Shown here piece after piece: positions 1-5,136 of a stretch of DNA of 5,136 nt. The DNA comes from Desulfobacteraceae bacterium (GTDB lineage: Bacteria > Desulfobacterota > DSM-4660 > Desulfatiglandales > Desulfatiglandaceae), in contig DAOVUP010000152.1 in NCBI GenBank assembly GCA_030632525.1, forward strand, positions 1 to 5,136, written 5' to 3'. The first letter of the stretch is position 1, and the number at the start of each line of letters is the position of its first letter. A model generated the notes under the pieces. That model ran no database searches. It had not been told where the DNA came from and was given only the letters and a program-made list of their open reading frames with translations. The translations under genes and the position numbers were made by a program.

Positions 1-488
1 GGCCCTGTCATGGCCATAACGCCTCCCATGGCCTGTGCAATGAGATCAAAAGCGGGTCTTTCCCGATAGGGACCGGTGTGGCCAGAGCCGGAAATGCTTG
101 TATAAACGATCTTGGGGTTGATTTCACTGAGAGTTTTGTATCCTAGACCGAGGCGATCCATTACTCCCGGGCGGAAGTTTTCTATCACAACATGGGCGGT
201 CTTTGTCAGTTCCCTGACGATCTCGACCCCTTTGGGGTGTTTCAGGTTTATAGTCACACTTTTTTTGTTCCGGCTGATAGAGAGAAAGAACCCCCCGGCC
301 TTGTGCTTGGTATCGTGGCTTGCAAAGGGCCCGATATTTCGTGTATTGTCTCCTTTACCCGGCTGCTCGATCTTTATTATCTCTGCCCCATAATCCCCGA
401 GCATCATGGTAGCAAAAGGCCCGGCCAGCATTAAAGTAAAATCCAAAATGCGGATGTCTTCCAGTGATTGCGGAGGCAACTTATTCAT
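1..488 (-). CDS. CaiB/BaiF (family III) CoA-transferase, N-terminal part, cut by the window edge
   Basis: Reading leftward from ATG at 488 gives 162 codons with no stop before the edge; family members are about 380-430 residues, so well over half is missing. Seen: the opening block RILDFT..LAGPFATMMLGDYGAEIIKIE (residues 13-41), GDNTR (46-50), the NKKS..INLKHPKG block (74-87), ENFRPGV and RLGLGY (103-117), and SGSGHTGPY..RPAFDLIAQAMGG (133-156). These are hallmarks of formyl-CoA transferase/CaiB/BaiF enzymes, which move CoA between carboxylic acids by way of an aspartyl-CoA anhydride. By position, the catalytic aspartate should lie just past the edge, so activity cannot be confirmed. The start fits the family, with about 11 residues before RILDF; the ribosome site (AAAGAG, about 11 bases upstream) is weak. 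It is transcribed divergently from the regulator at 818 under its own strong promoter. The acid substrate cannot be read from this fragment; a racemase of the same fold (alpha-methylacyl-CoA racemase type) is a less likely alternative. Confidence 0.5.
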   Translation of the reverse strand, partial: MNKLPPQSLEDIRILDFTLMLAGPFATMMLGDYGAEIIKIEQPGKGDNTRNIGPFASHDTKHKAGGFFLSISRNKKSVTINLKHPKGVEIVRELTKTAHVVIENFRPGVMDRLGLGYKTLSEINPKIVYTSISGSGHTGPYRERPAFDLIAQAMGGVMAMTG

Positions 489-581
489 GAAATGATATAC
501 TCTTTCGAAATAAACGATTCATTTTTCACCCCCGTCATCCCAAGGGAAGATGTCGAAACTCTACCTTTCACCTTCTCCGAG

Positions 582-593
582 ATTTAATTAAAT
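582..593. promoter_or_regulatory. 12-bp perfect palindrome, candidate operator
   Basis: ATTTAATTAAAT is its own reverse complement and lies about 10-21 bases downstream of the predicted CoA-transferase transcription start, where a bound repressor would block the transcript. Ten bases overlapping it (586-595, AATTAAATTT) recur at 783-792 over the predicted start of the rightward transcript. The adjacent FCD/GntR regulator is the natural candidate ligand. AT-rich palindromes also arise by chance, so this is tentative. Confidence 0.5.
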
Positions 594-609
594 TTAGGAT
601 TATTTTTGC

Positions 610-637
610 ATTATAATTCCCCTGTTAGGCATGTCAA
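610..637 (-). promoter_or_regulatory. Strong sigma70-type promoter for the CoA-transferase gene
   Basis: On the minus strand, TTGACA (637-632) and TATAAT (615-610) are both exact consensus and lie 16 bases apart. Transcription would begin near 603, leaving a leader of about 115 bases before the ATG at 488. No start site has been measured; the call rests on the hexamers and their placement. Confidence 0.5.
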
Positions 638-750
638 GAAAATTCTCGCCCTGTCAGGTCGATCATTGCTATTTAATTGATTTTAAAGGTATTTTATGGG
701 GTTGCCTGGGTTTAATATGGCCAAAAAACTATGCAGTGCGCTGTTTTTTC

Positions 751-779
751 TTGACAGAATCCTATTATCGAATTAAAAG
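751..779 (+). promoter_or_regulatory. Probable promoter for the regulator-mutase transcript
   Basis: An exact TTGACA at 751-756 is followed after 17 bases by TAAAAG (774-779), which matches 4 of 6 positions of the -10 consensus. Initiation near 786 would give a leader of about 32 bases to the ATG at 818. The poor -10 suggests a weaker promoter than the divergent one. An alternative TATTAT at 763-768 is too close to this -35 to pair with it. Confidence 0.5.
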
Positions 780-782
780 TGA

Positions 783-792
783 AATTAAATTT
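783..792. promoter_or_regulatory. Second copy of the AT-rich candidate operator motif
   Basis: AATTAAATTT repeats the 10-mer at 586-595 and here covers the predicted +1 of the rightward transcript. It sits inside AAATT-A-AATTT (782-792), a 5-1-5 inverted repeat. If functional it would make the regulator gene autoregulated, which is common in GntR systems. Support is positional only. Confidence 0.5.
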
Positions 793-802
793 TATAACCC
801 TA

Positions 803-810
803 AGAGGAAG
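803..810 (+). promoter_or_regulatory. Shine-Dalgarno site that fixes the regulator start
   Basis: AGAGGAAG ends 7 bases before the ATG at 818. This favours that ATG over the in-frame GTG at 779, which would add 13 residues and would lie at or before the predicted transcription start. Confidence 0.5.
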
Positions 811-817
811 CCTATAT

Positions 818-1492
818 ATGGATGATAATAAGGCCACAAGCACCCTGATTGAAGATGCTTACCAGAAGATCAAGCAGATGATCTTCCAGCAAAAAGTGAT
901 ACCCGGTCAGAGACTGGTCTATAATGATCTCAGCAAAATACTCGATATGTCCCGAACGCCGATTATCAATGCGCTCAACCGGCTTGAACAGGAAGGGTTT
1001 CTGGTTTCGGAGGCCTTTCGGGGGTTCCAGGTAAAGCCGATTGATCTTCAAGAGGCCTGGGACTTATTTGGTATTAGAGAGGCCCTGGAGGCCTATGCGG
1101 TGGAGCAGACCATTGAGAAAAGCGAGCCTAAAGATATAAAGGAGCTGGAAGAAAAGCTCCGAAACCATGAGAACTATATGCCGGATCGCTACGATAGGAA
1201 AAAATTTCTGGTGGATGCTGAGTTTCATCTCCAAATCGCATCCATGACGCGGAATCGGTCGCTTGAGAAGATGTTGAGGATGAATCTTGAACATGTGAAT
1301 CTCCGATTCCGGTTGGATAATTGTGATACCAGCAGGATGCCGGTAGCAGTTCAGGAGCACCGCGATTTGGTTAAAGCAATAAAGAAAAAGGATGTATTGA
1401 AAAGTGTTGAAATTGTGAAAATGCACGTACGAAGGGGAAGAGATACCTGTATCAATTGCCTTTCATACGAGGAAGATACGATTCATCTTTAG
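818..1492 (+). CDS. GntR-family transcriptional regulator, FCD subfamily
   Basis: The product is a 224-residue regulator, the usual length for FadR-like GntR proteins. Residues about 9-75 form the winged helix: AYQKIKQMI (14-22), PGQRL (29-33), then the recognition segment with SRTPI..AL..LEQEGFL (45-62) and the wing RGFQV (68-72). Residues about 80-212 form the helical FCD ligand-binding domain. Its metal ligands are all present at the expected spacing: D133 and H137 in DAEFH, H181 in QEH, and H203 in KMHVRRG. FCD domains commonly bind small carboxylic acids through this metal. The gene is first in a plus-strand cluster, 39 bases ahead of the mutase large-subunit gene, and divergent from the CoA-transferase gene. 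It probably controls both transcripts, and an acid substrate or intermediate of the pathway is the likely effector (inference). The tail has two cysteines (C211, C214) in a CxxC spacing, of unknown meaning. Confidence 0.5.
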   Translation: MDDNKATSTLIEDAYQKIKQMIFQQKVIPGQRLVYNDLSKILDMSRTPIINALNRLEQEGFLVSEAFRGFQVKPIDLQEAWDLFGIREALEAYAVEQTIEKSEPKDIKELEEKLRNHENYMPDRYDRKKFLVDAEFHLQIASMTRNRSLEKMLRMNLEHVNLRFRLDNCDTSRMPVAVQEHRDLVKAIKKKDVLKSVEIVKMHVRRGRDTCINCLSYEEDTIHL

Positions 1493-1531
1493 AAAACAGC
1501 AGTTTCTTAATTTGATTGTTGGGGGCACTAT

Positions 1532-3208
1532 ATGGGTTCAGACGACACACAAAAGGCCTTTGAAAAGTGGCAAGATACGACACTCAAGAAAGTGCTTGAT
1601 AAATCAACGGAAAGAGAAAAGACTTTTGTTACCGAAAGCGGCATTCCTGTAAAAAGACTTTATACGCCTTTAGACCTTGAACATACAGATTATAATAAGG
1701 ATCTGGGTTTTCCCGGGGAAGCGCCCTATACGAGGGGTGTCTATCCTACCATGTATCGCGGACGTCTCTGGACCATGAGAAATTACGCGGGTTTCGGGAC
1801 GGCCGAGGATACGAACAGGCGATTTCGCTATCTCCTGGAGCAGGGTATGCCGGGGTTGTCGGTGGCCTTTGACCTACCAACTCAACTCGGATACGACTCG
1901 GGCGACCCAATGGCCGAGGGTGCTGTAGGGAGGGTCGGGGTTGCTGTAGACACATTGGCTGATATGGAAGTAATTTTTAAGGATATTCCATTGGATAAGG
2001 TCTCTACCTCCATGACAATCAATGCGCCGGCCACGGTCCTCCTCGCCATGTATATTGTGGTGGGAGAGAAGCAAGGCATCCCTCAAGAAAAACTGACGGG
2101 TACAACACAGAATGATATCCTGAAAGACTTCATTGCCCGAGGCACCTACATCTTCCCCCCCGAGCCGAGTATAAGGCTTTGCTTGGACATTATTGAGTAT
2201 TGCTACAAACATGTTCCCAAATGGAATACACTCAGCATAACAGGTTATCATATAAGAGAAGCCGGCGCTAATGCGATACAGGAGCTGGCCTTTACTCTGG
2301 CAAATGCCATTACTTATATAGAAAAGGCCCGAGAGAGAGGACTCGATGTTGACGACTTTGCCCCCCGATTGTCATACAGCCTTGGATGTCATAGAGATCT
2401 TTTTGAGGAGGTGGCGAAATATCGTGCGGCCAGGAGATTGTTTGCAAAGATCATAAAGGAACGCTTTAAAGCCAAGAATCCGAAAAGTTCTCTCTTCAGG
2501 ACCTACAGCGGATCGTGTGGGTCCACCCTTATCACCCAGCAACCGTTGAACAACATCGTTCGGGTGACCATGCACGCTCTTATGGGGATTCTCGGGGGGC
2601 ATCAGGCCATTCATACCTCCTGCTGGGATGAGGGGTATGCAATACCAACCGAGGATTCTGCGAGGATTTCCCTGAGGACCCAGCAGATCCTCGCCTATGA
2701 AAATGGTCTCACAAAGACCATCGACCCGTTGGCCGGTTCATATTATGTAGAATCTCTGACCGATGAAATCGAGAAGAGGGCATCCGAGTATCTTGAGAAA
2801 ATAGACCGGATGGGGGGGATGCTCAAGGCCATAGAAAACGGATTTGTATTCCAGGAGATCCAGGAATCCAGTGTTCAATTTCAGAGAGAAGTGGATAGCG
2901 GTGAAAAGGTTATTGTGGGTCTGAATAAATTTACCATTCCGGAAGAAGAGGACTTTGAGGAACAGGATATTTTTGAAGCAGACCCAGGAGTTGAGACGTT
3001 ACAGAAAGAAAAACTCACCAAGGTCAAGGCTGAGAGGAACGGAGAAGATGTTAAATTAGCCCTGAGCAAGTTAGAAAAGGCAATCGACAGTACAGAGAAC
3101 CTCATGCCGTGCATTATTGAGGCGGTGAAACATTATGTCAGTCTTGGGGAGATCTGTCAGGTGATGCGAGACAAGTGGGGGGAGTTTAAGCCCACTACAT
3201 ATATCTAG
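1532..3208 (+). CDS. B12-dependent acyl-CoA mutase, large (catalytic) subunit, methylmalonyl-CoA mutase type
   Basis: The 558-residue product matches the stand-alone catalytic chain of two-part acyl-CoA mutases: a substrate-binding TIM barrel with no B12 domain. Seen: RGRLWTMRNYAGFGTAEDTN (76-95), SVAFDLPTQLGYDSGDP (110-126), the SMTINAPA strand (160-167), QNDILKDFIARGTYIFPPEPS (193-213), SITGYH.REAGA (235-246) and DPLAGSYYVE (398-407). With a constant offset of 4 from Propionibacterium methylmalonyl-CoA mutase, Y85, R203 and H240 match its Y89, R207 and H244. Isobutyryl-CoA mutase has Phe and Gln at the first two, so a carboxylated substrate is likely. The loop usually read as HTNSYDE is HTSCWDE here (361-367), changing residues near the adenosyl group. 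ATG at 1532 follows GGGGG (1521-1525). The C-terminus (WGEFKPTTYI) looks natural. Its partner gene starts 203 bases downstream. Methylmalonyl-CoA is one option; ethylmalonyl-CoA or an alkylsuccinyl/alkylmalonyl-CoA pair is also possible. Confidence 0.5.
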   Translation: MGSDDTQKAFEKWQDTTLKKVLDKSTEREKTFVTESGIPVKRLYTPLDLEHTDYNKDLGFPGEAPYTRGVYPTMYRGRLWTMRNYAGFGTAEDTNRRFRYLLEQGMPGLSVAFDLPTQLGYDSGDPMAEGAVGRVGVAVDTLADMEVIFKDIPLDKVSTSMTINAPATVLLAMYIVVGEKQGIPQEKLTGTTQNDILKDFIARGTYIFPPEPSIRLCLDIIEYCYKHVPKWNTLSITGYHIREAGANAIQELAFTLANAITYIEKARERGLDVDDFAPRLSYSLGCHRDLFEEVAKYRAARRLFAKIIKERFKAKNPKSSLFRTYSGSCGSTLITQQPLNNIVRVTMHALMGILGGHQAIHTSCWDEGYAIPTEDSARISLRTQQILAYENGLTKTIDPLAGSYYVESLTDEIEKRASEYLEKIDRMGGMLKAIENGFVFQEIQESSVQFQREVDSGEKVIVGLNKFTIPEEEDFEEQDIFEADPGVETLQKEKLTKVKAERNGEDVKLALSKLEKAIDSTENLMPCIIEAVKHYVSLGEICQVMRDKWGEFKPTTYI

Positions 3209-3349
3209 TTTCCATCCATAAATGGCCCTTTTCCGCAATCTCGGCGTCAAACTGCGGGGTTCCTTGTGCGACGTACTAAAGTACGTCTCCGCACAACCCC
3301 TTGTCTTCCTTGACCTTGCGAAAAATTGCGCATTTATGAATTGGAAACT
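3207..3349. repeat. 143-bp near-symmetrical palindromic element, possibly a MITE- or REP-like repeat
   Basis: The outer arms 3207-3224 and 3331-3349 are inverted copies with one mismatch and one indel (AGTTTCCA...CATAAATG). The core is GACGTACT (3270-3277), two bases, then AGTACGTC (3280-3287). Arms and core share the same centre (about 3278), and partial matches continue between them: GGGGTT on the left mirrors AACCCC on the right, and TTCCGCA mirrors TGCGAAA. The element starts inside the mutase stop codon and ends 62 bases before the small-subunit start. It has no credible gene and no transposase. No clear target-site duplication was seen. It could be a mobile miniature element, a dispersed intergenic palindrome, or an RNA hairpin between the two subunit cistrons. 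Confidence 0.5.
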
Positions 3350-3411
3350 CATAGTGCCCACAGTGGAATTAATGGATGGGCGCTATCTAACTTCGAAACC
3401 CGGAAACTGCA

Positions 3412-3813
3412 ATGCAAAAACGAAAAATACGAGTATTAATTGCAAAGGCTGGACTTGACGGCCATGATCGCGGCGCCAAAATTGTTGCCAGGACATTGAA
3501 GGATGCGGGCATGGAAGTCATATACACAGGTCTCAGGCAATCTGTGGACCAGGTCGTTAGCGCGGCTGTTCAGGAAGATGTGGATGTTGTCGGTCTTAGT
3601 TTCCTTTCAGGGGATCATCTGGTCTTGCTACCGAAAATCGTTCAGAGACTGAAAGAACAGGGGAAAGAGGATGTTGCTATTCTGGCCGGTGGCATAATTT
3701 TAAAACGCCACATACCAGAGCTTGAAGAGCTTGGGGTGAAAAAGGTGTTTTTGCCTGGGACGCCTCCGGAGGAAATCGTCAGGTACATCGAGGAGAATGC
3801 CTCCCGGTCGTGA
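3412..3813 (+). CDS. B12-binding small subunit of the acyl-CoA mutase
   Basis: This 133-residue chain is essentially one cobalamin-binding Rossmann-like domain. The base-off/His-on signature DGHDRG (16-21) supplies H18 as the lower cobalt ligand, with D16 and K12 in the conserved positions before it. SFL at 63-65 is the S-x-L motif in GLSFLSGDH, and AGG (92-94) is the glycine-rich element holding the nucleotide tail. Length and content match the small subunits of split mutases, which assemble with the catalytic chain to bring adenosylcobalamin over the barrel. The gene lies downstream of that chain on the same strand, so the two should form one enzyme. The spacing of 203 bases is wide for partner subunits and is mostly filled by the palindromic element. 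The ribosome site is poor (GGAAAC, 3402-3407, 4 bases before the ATG). KAGLDGHD replaces the more usual KPGLDGHD. Confidence 0.5.
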   Translation: MQKRKIRVLIAKAGLDGHDRGAKIVARTLKDAGMEVIYTGLRQSVDQVVSAAVQEDVDVVGLSFLSGDHLVLLPKIVQRLKEQGKEDVAILAGGIILKRHIPELEELGVKKVFLPGTPPEEIVRYIEENASRS

Positions 3814-3882
3814 GGTGTTTACTGAATCTTGAAGCCATGAACCATTGCAGTGGGTTGTTCATTTTTCGACCAAAAACAAAAT

Positions 3883-3886
3883 GGAG
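3883..3886 (+). promoter_or_regulatory. Shine-Dalgarno site that fixes the M24 protein start
   Basis: GGAG lies 8 bases before the ATG at 3895. An in-frame GTG at 3850 would add 15 residues (GCSFFDQKQ...) unlike a family N-terminus and has no comparable site, so 3895 is preferred. Confidence 0.5.
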
Positions 3887-3894
3887 ATCAATCT

Positions 3895-5022
3895 ATGTAT
3901 TCTTTGCCATTTTCCTCAGAGGAATACGCGGAAAGACTTGAAAAGGTCAGACAGCGGATGTCGGAGGAGGGGTTAGACACCATTATCCTTACCAGGGCAC
4001 AGAACATCTACTGGGTGGGCGGATACCGGGCCGCAGTCATGAACTGGACCCTCCCACTCTTGGCCCTGGTTATTCCGCAAGAAGGTGAGATGCGTTTCCT
4101 GACGAGGGTTATTGAAAGTGCTACTGCCGACACCCAGTTAGCTCCAAACCCGAGGAAGTACAAGGATCATGAGAAGCCTTATGATATCTTAGCCGATCTT
4201 GTCAAGGAATGCGGGGCCGAAACAGGCACTGTCGGTGTGGAAGAGGCCTTCATGACCGTCTTGCAGCTAAATCTGATGAAACAGGCGCTTCCCAATGCCA
4301 AATTCAAGGATGCCAGCTGGCTTGTGGAGAATATAAGAATTACCCTATCGGAGCAGGAGGTTGCCTATTTCAGAAGGGCAGCCGAGGTCACGAATATCGG
4401 ATTTTCCCGGGGCCTGGAGCTGATAAAGGCAGAGGCTTACCCCTATGAAATGATCGGGGAGATGCAAAACGCCATGTATCAGGCAGGACAATCCGATGTC
4501 GAGGTCCCCAAGATGTGGATCTGGTCAGGTCCGGAAGGTGGCCTGATGCATGACACCGCGGTCAACCGCAGGATAAATAAGGGAGACCTTGCAACCATTG
4601 AAGTTTGGGGGACAGACTGTCAATACTTAGTGGGTTCTCAAGGGACCGTTTTTCTCGGTGACACGCCTGATGCGGAAGTCTTGGATGAGCAAAAACTCGT
4701 GTCTGAGATGTATCTCGCGGCAAAAGAGGCGCTCAAACCAGGGGCTATTTCCGGAGATACATATAGGGCCGCCAATAAGGTCTATCGTTCCGTGAAGGGT
4801 GAAGATTACTGGCGAAGAGTAGGGGCAAATATGGGTTTGACGTTTGGCCCTGTGGATATGGGGATGACGGGAAATCACATTATTGAGCCCTGGACCCCGT
4901 TTATCCTTCAGATTGTAGAGGTGAAGCCGGCCCTGGTAACGTGCTGCAGTACCCTTATTGTTACTGAGTCCGGTTGCGAGGAACTCACCCCGCCTCTGCT
5001 TGATCTAAAATGCATAACTTGA
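3895..5022 (+). CDS. M24 (creatinase/aminopeptidase P) family protein with degenerate metal site
   Basis: The 375-residue product has the family's two domains: an N-terminal creatinase-type domain (about 8-145; RMSEEGLDTIILTRAQNIYWVGGY at 21-44) and a C-terminal pita-bread domain (about 152-368; LSEQEVAYFRRA, SGPEGGLMHD, RRINKGDLATIEVWG, TESGCEELT). H219 matches the conserved substrate-side histidine. Metalloenzymes of this fold use Asp, Asp, His, Glu, Glu. By my hand alignment the five positions here are E236, Q249 (or S248), A311, E342 and C351, so a two-metal centre looks lost. A metal-free hydrolase is known in the family (creatinase), but creatinase's catalytic glutamate in the second position is also not evident here. 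Peptidase activity is therefore doubtful; a metal-independent C-N hydrolase or a non-catalytic role is more likely. It follows the mutase small subunit by 81 bases on the same strand and probably shares its transcript. No signal peptide or membrane segment is seen, so it should be cytoplasmic. Confidence 0.5.
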   Translation: MYSLPFSSEEYAERLEKVRQRMSEEGLDTIILTRAQNIYWVGGYRAAVMNWTLPLLALVIPQEGEMRFLTRVIESATADTQLAPNPRKYKDHEKPYDILADLVKECGAETGTVGVEEAFMTVLQLNLMKQALPNAKFKDASWLVENIRITLSEQEVAYFRRAAEVTNIGFSRGLELIKAEAYPYEMIGEMQNAMYQAGQSDVEVPKMWIWSGPEGGLMHDTAVNRRINKGDLATIEVWGTDCQYLVGSQGTVFLGDTPDAEVLDEQKLVSEMYLAAKEALKPGAISGDTYRAANKVYRSVKGEDYWRRVGANMGLTFGPVDMGMTGNHIIEPWTPFILQIVEVKPALVTCCSTLIVTESGCEELTPPLLDLKCIT

Positions 5023-5043
5023 GGGTTTGAATACCACAAACCC
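5023..5043 (+). terminator. Possible weak transcription terminator after the M24 gene
   Basis: GGGTTTG (5023-5029), a 7-base loop and CAAACCC (5037-5043) form a perfect 7-bp stem immediately after the TGA stop. The bases that follow (ACGATTTGC) lack a clean run of T, so intrinsic termination would be weak. It could instead protect the transcript end or have no role. Confidence 0.5.
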
Positions 5044-5102
5044 ACGATTTGCATAGATTTCACAATTTTGGAAAGGTAAAAAAGAAAGCAAAAATAAGCA
5101 AA

Positions 5103-5121
5103 TTAGTTATATCATAACTAA
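5103..5121. promoter_or_regulatory. 8-bp perfect inverted repeat, candidate operator or leader hairpin
   Basis: TTAGTTAT (5103-5110), three bases, then ATAACTAA (5114-5121) form an exact inverted repeat. It directly abuts a ribosome site and so lies where a regulator could block a downstream gene, or where a hairpin could mask its translation start. It does not resemble the AT-rich motif at 582-593. No convincing promoter was found in 5044-5102. Confidence 0.5.
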
Positions 5122-5127
5122 GAAGGA
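5121..5127 (+). promoter_or_regulatory. Shine-Dalgarno site pointing to a gene starting at or past the right edge
   Basis: AGAAGGA is followed by nine bases (TGTATAAAA) to the end of the window, so a start codon at about 5137 would be ideally spaced. The ATG at 5127-5129 overlaps the site itself and is not a plausible start. The gene is not visible here. Confidence 0.5.
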
Positions 5128-5136
5128 TGTATAAAA

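Noticed and set aside
612..617. TATAAT on the plus strand as a rightward -10
   Set aside because: There is no acceptable -35 about 17 bases upstream (TAAATT at 589-594); the same AT-rich stretch serves the leftward promoter with a perfect -35.
631..825. 64-residue plus-strand open frame in the divergent control region
   Set aside because: It has no ribosome site, covers both predicted -35 regions, overlaps the regulator start and shows no recognisable protein character (many aromatic and rare-pattern residues).
3071..3361. 96-residue minus-strand frame across the mutase 3' end and palindrome
   Set aside because: It is antisense to the conserved mutase C-terminus and to the palindrome, with no family resemblance.
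3341..3369. Possible internal promoter (TTGGAA, 17 bases, TGGAAT) before the small-subunit gene
   Set aside because: Both hexamers are poor, and the first lies within the palindrome arm; chance occurrence is likely.
3222..3458. 78-residue plus-strand frame through the palindromic spacer
   Set aside because: It reads through the palindrome and into the small-subunit gene in another frame; it has no ribosome site and its content is explained by the repeat.
3837..3866. Hairpin ATGAAC...GTTCAT followed by a short T run between the small-subunit and M24 genes
   Set aside because: The stem is only 6 bp and AT-rich with a 14-base loop, and the T run partly belongs to the stem, so a terminator is not supported.
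1..5136. CRISPR arrays, tRNA or rRNA genes, transposases, toxin-antitoxin pairs
   Set aside because: No spaced direct repeats, cloverleaf-like segments, rRNA motifs or matching protein motifs were seen on either strand.

Overview
The window holds five protein-coding genes and reads like a small catabolic locus for a CoA-activated, carboxylated acid in an anaerobic bacterium. The base composition is moderate. The set of genes (class III CoA-transferase, FCD-type GntR regulator, split B12-dependent acyl-CoA mutase, creatinase-like M24 protein) resembles what Desulfobacterota (former Deltaproteobacteria) commonly carry. That taxonomic guess is inference; no rRNA or marker gene is present.

Layout. 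Positions 1-488 (minus strand) carry the N-terminal 162 residues of a CaiB/BaiF (family III) CoA-transferase that runs off the left edge. Positions 489-817 are a divergent control region with a near-perfect sigma70 promoter firing left (both hexamers consensus), a TTGACA-type promoter firing right, and AT-rich palindromic candidates for an operator near both predicted transcription starts. Positions 818-1492 encode a GntR/FCD regulator. Positions 1532-3208 encode the catalytic large subunit of a methylmalonyl-CoA-mutase-type enzyme. Positions 3412-3813 encode its separate B12-binding small subunit. Between the two subunit genes lies a 143-bp near-symmetrical palindromic element (3207-3349). 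Positions 3895-5022 encode an M24 (creatinase/aminopeptidase P) family protein that has lost most of the family's metal ligands. The last 114 bases have no gene in view but end with an 8-bp inverted repeat and a Shine-Dalgarno sequence, as if another plus-strand gene starts right at the edge.

How the parts may work together (inference): the CoA-transferase would activate a carboxylic acid as its CoA thioester. The two-subunit mutase would rearrange its carbon skeleton; Y85 and R203 match the pair that reads a substrate carboxylate in methylmalonyl-CoA mutase. The M24 protein may process an upstream or downstream intermediate, and the FCD regulator may sense a pathway acid and control both divergent transcripts. 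No epimerase, MeaB-type chaperone or carboxylase is visible here, so the exact pathway cannot be named.

Note on form: the original answer gave no confidence for any feature; the uniform 0.5 is a placeholder required by the schema, not an estimate.
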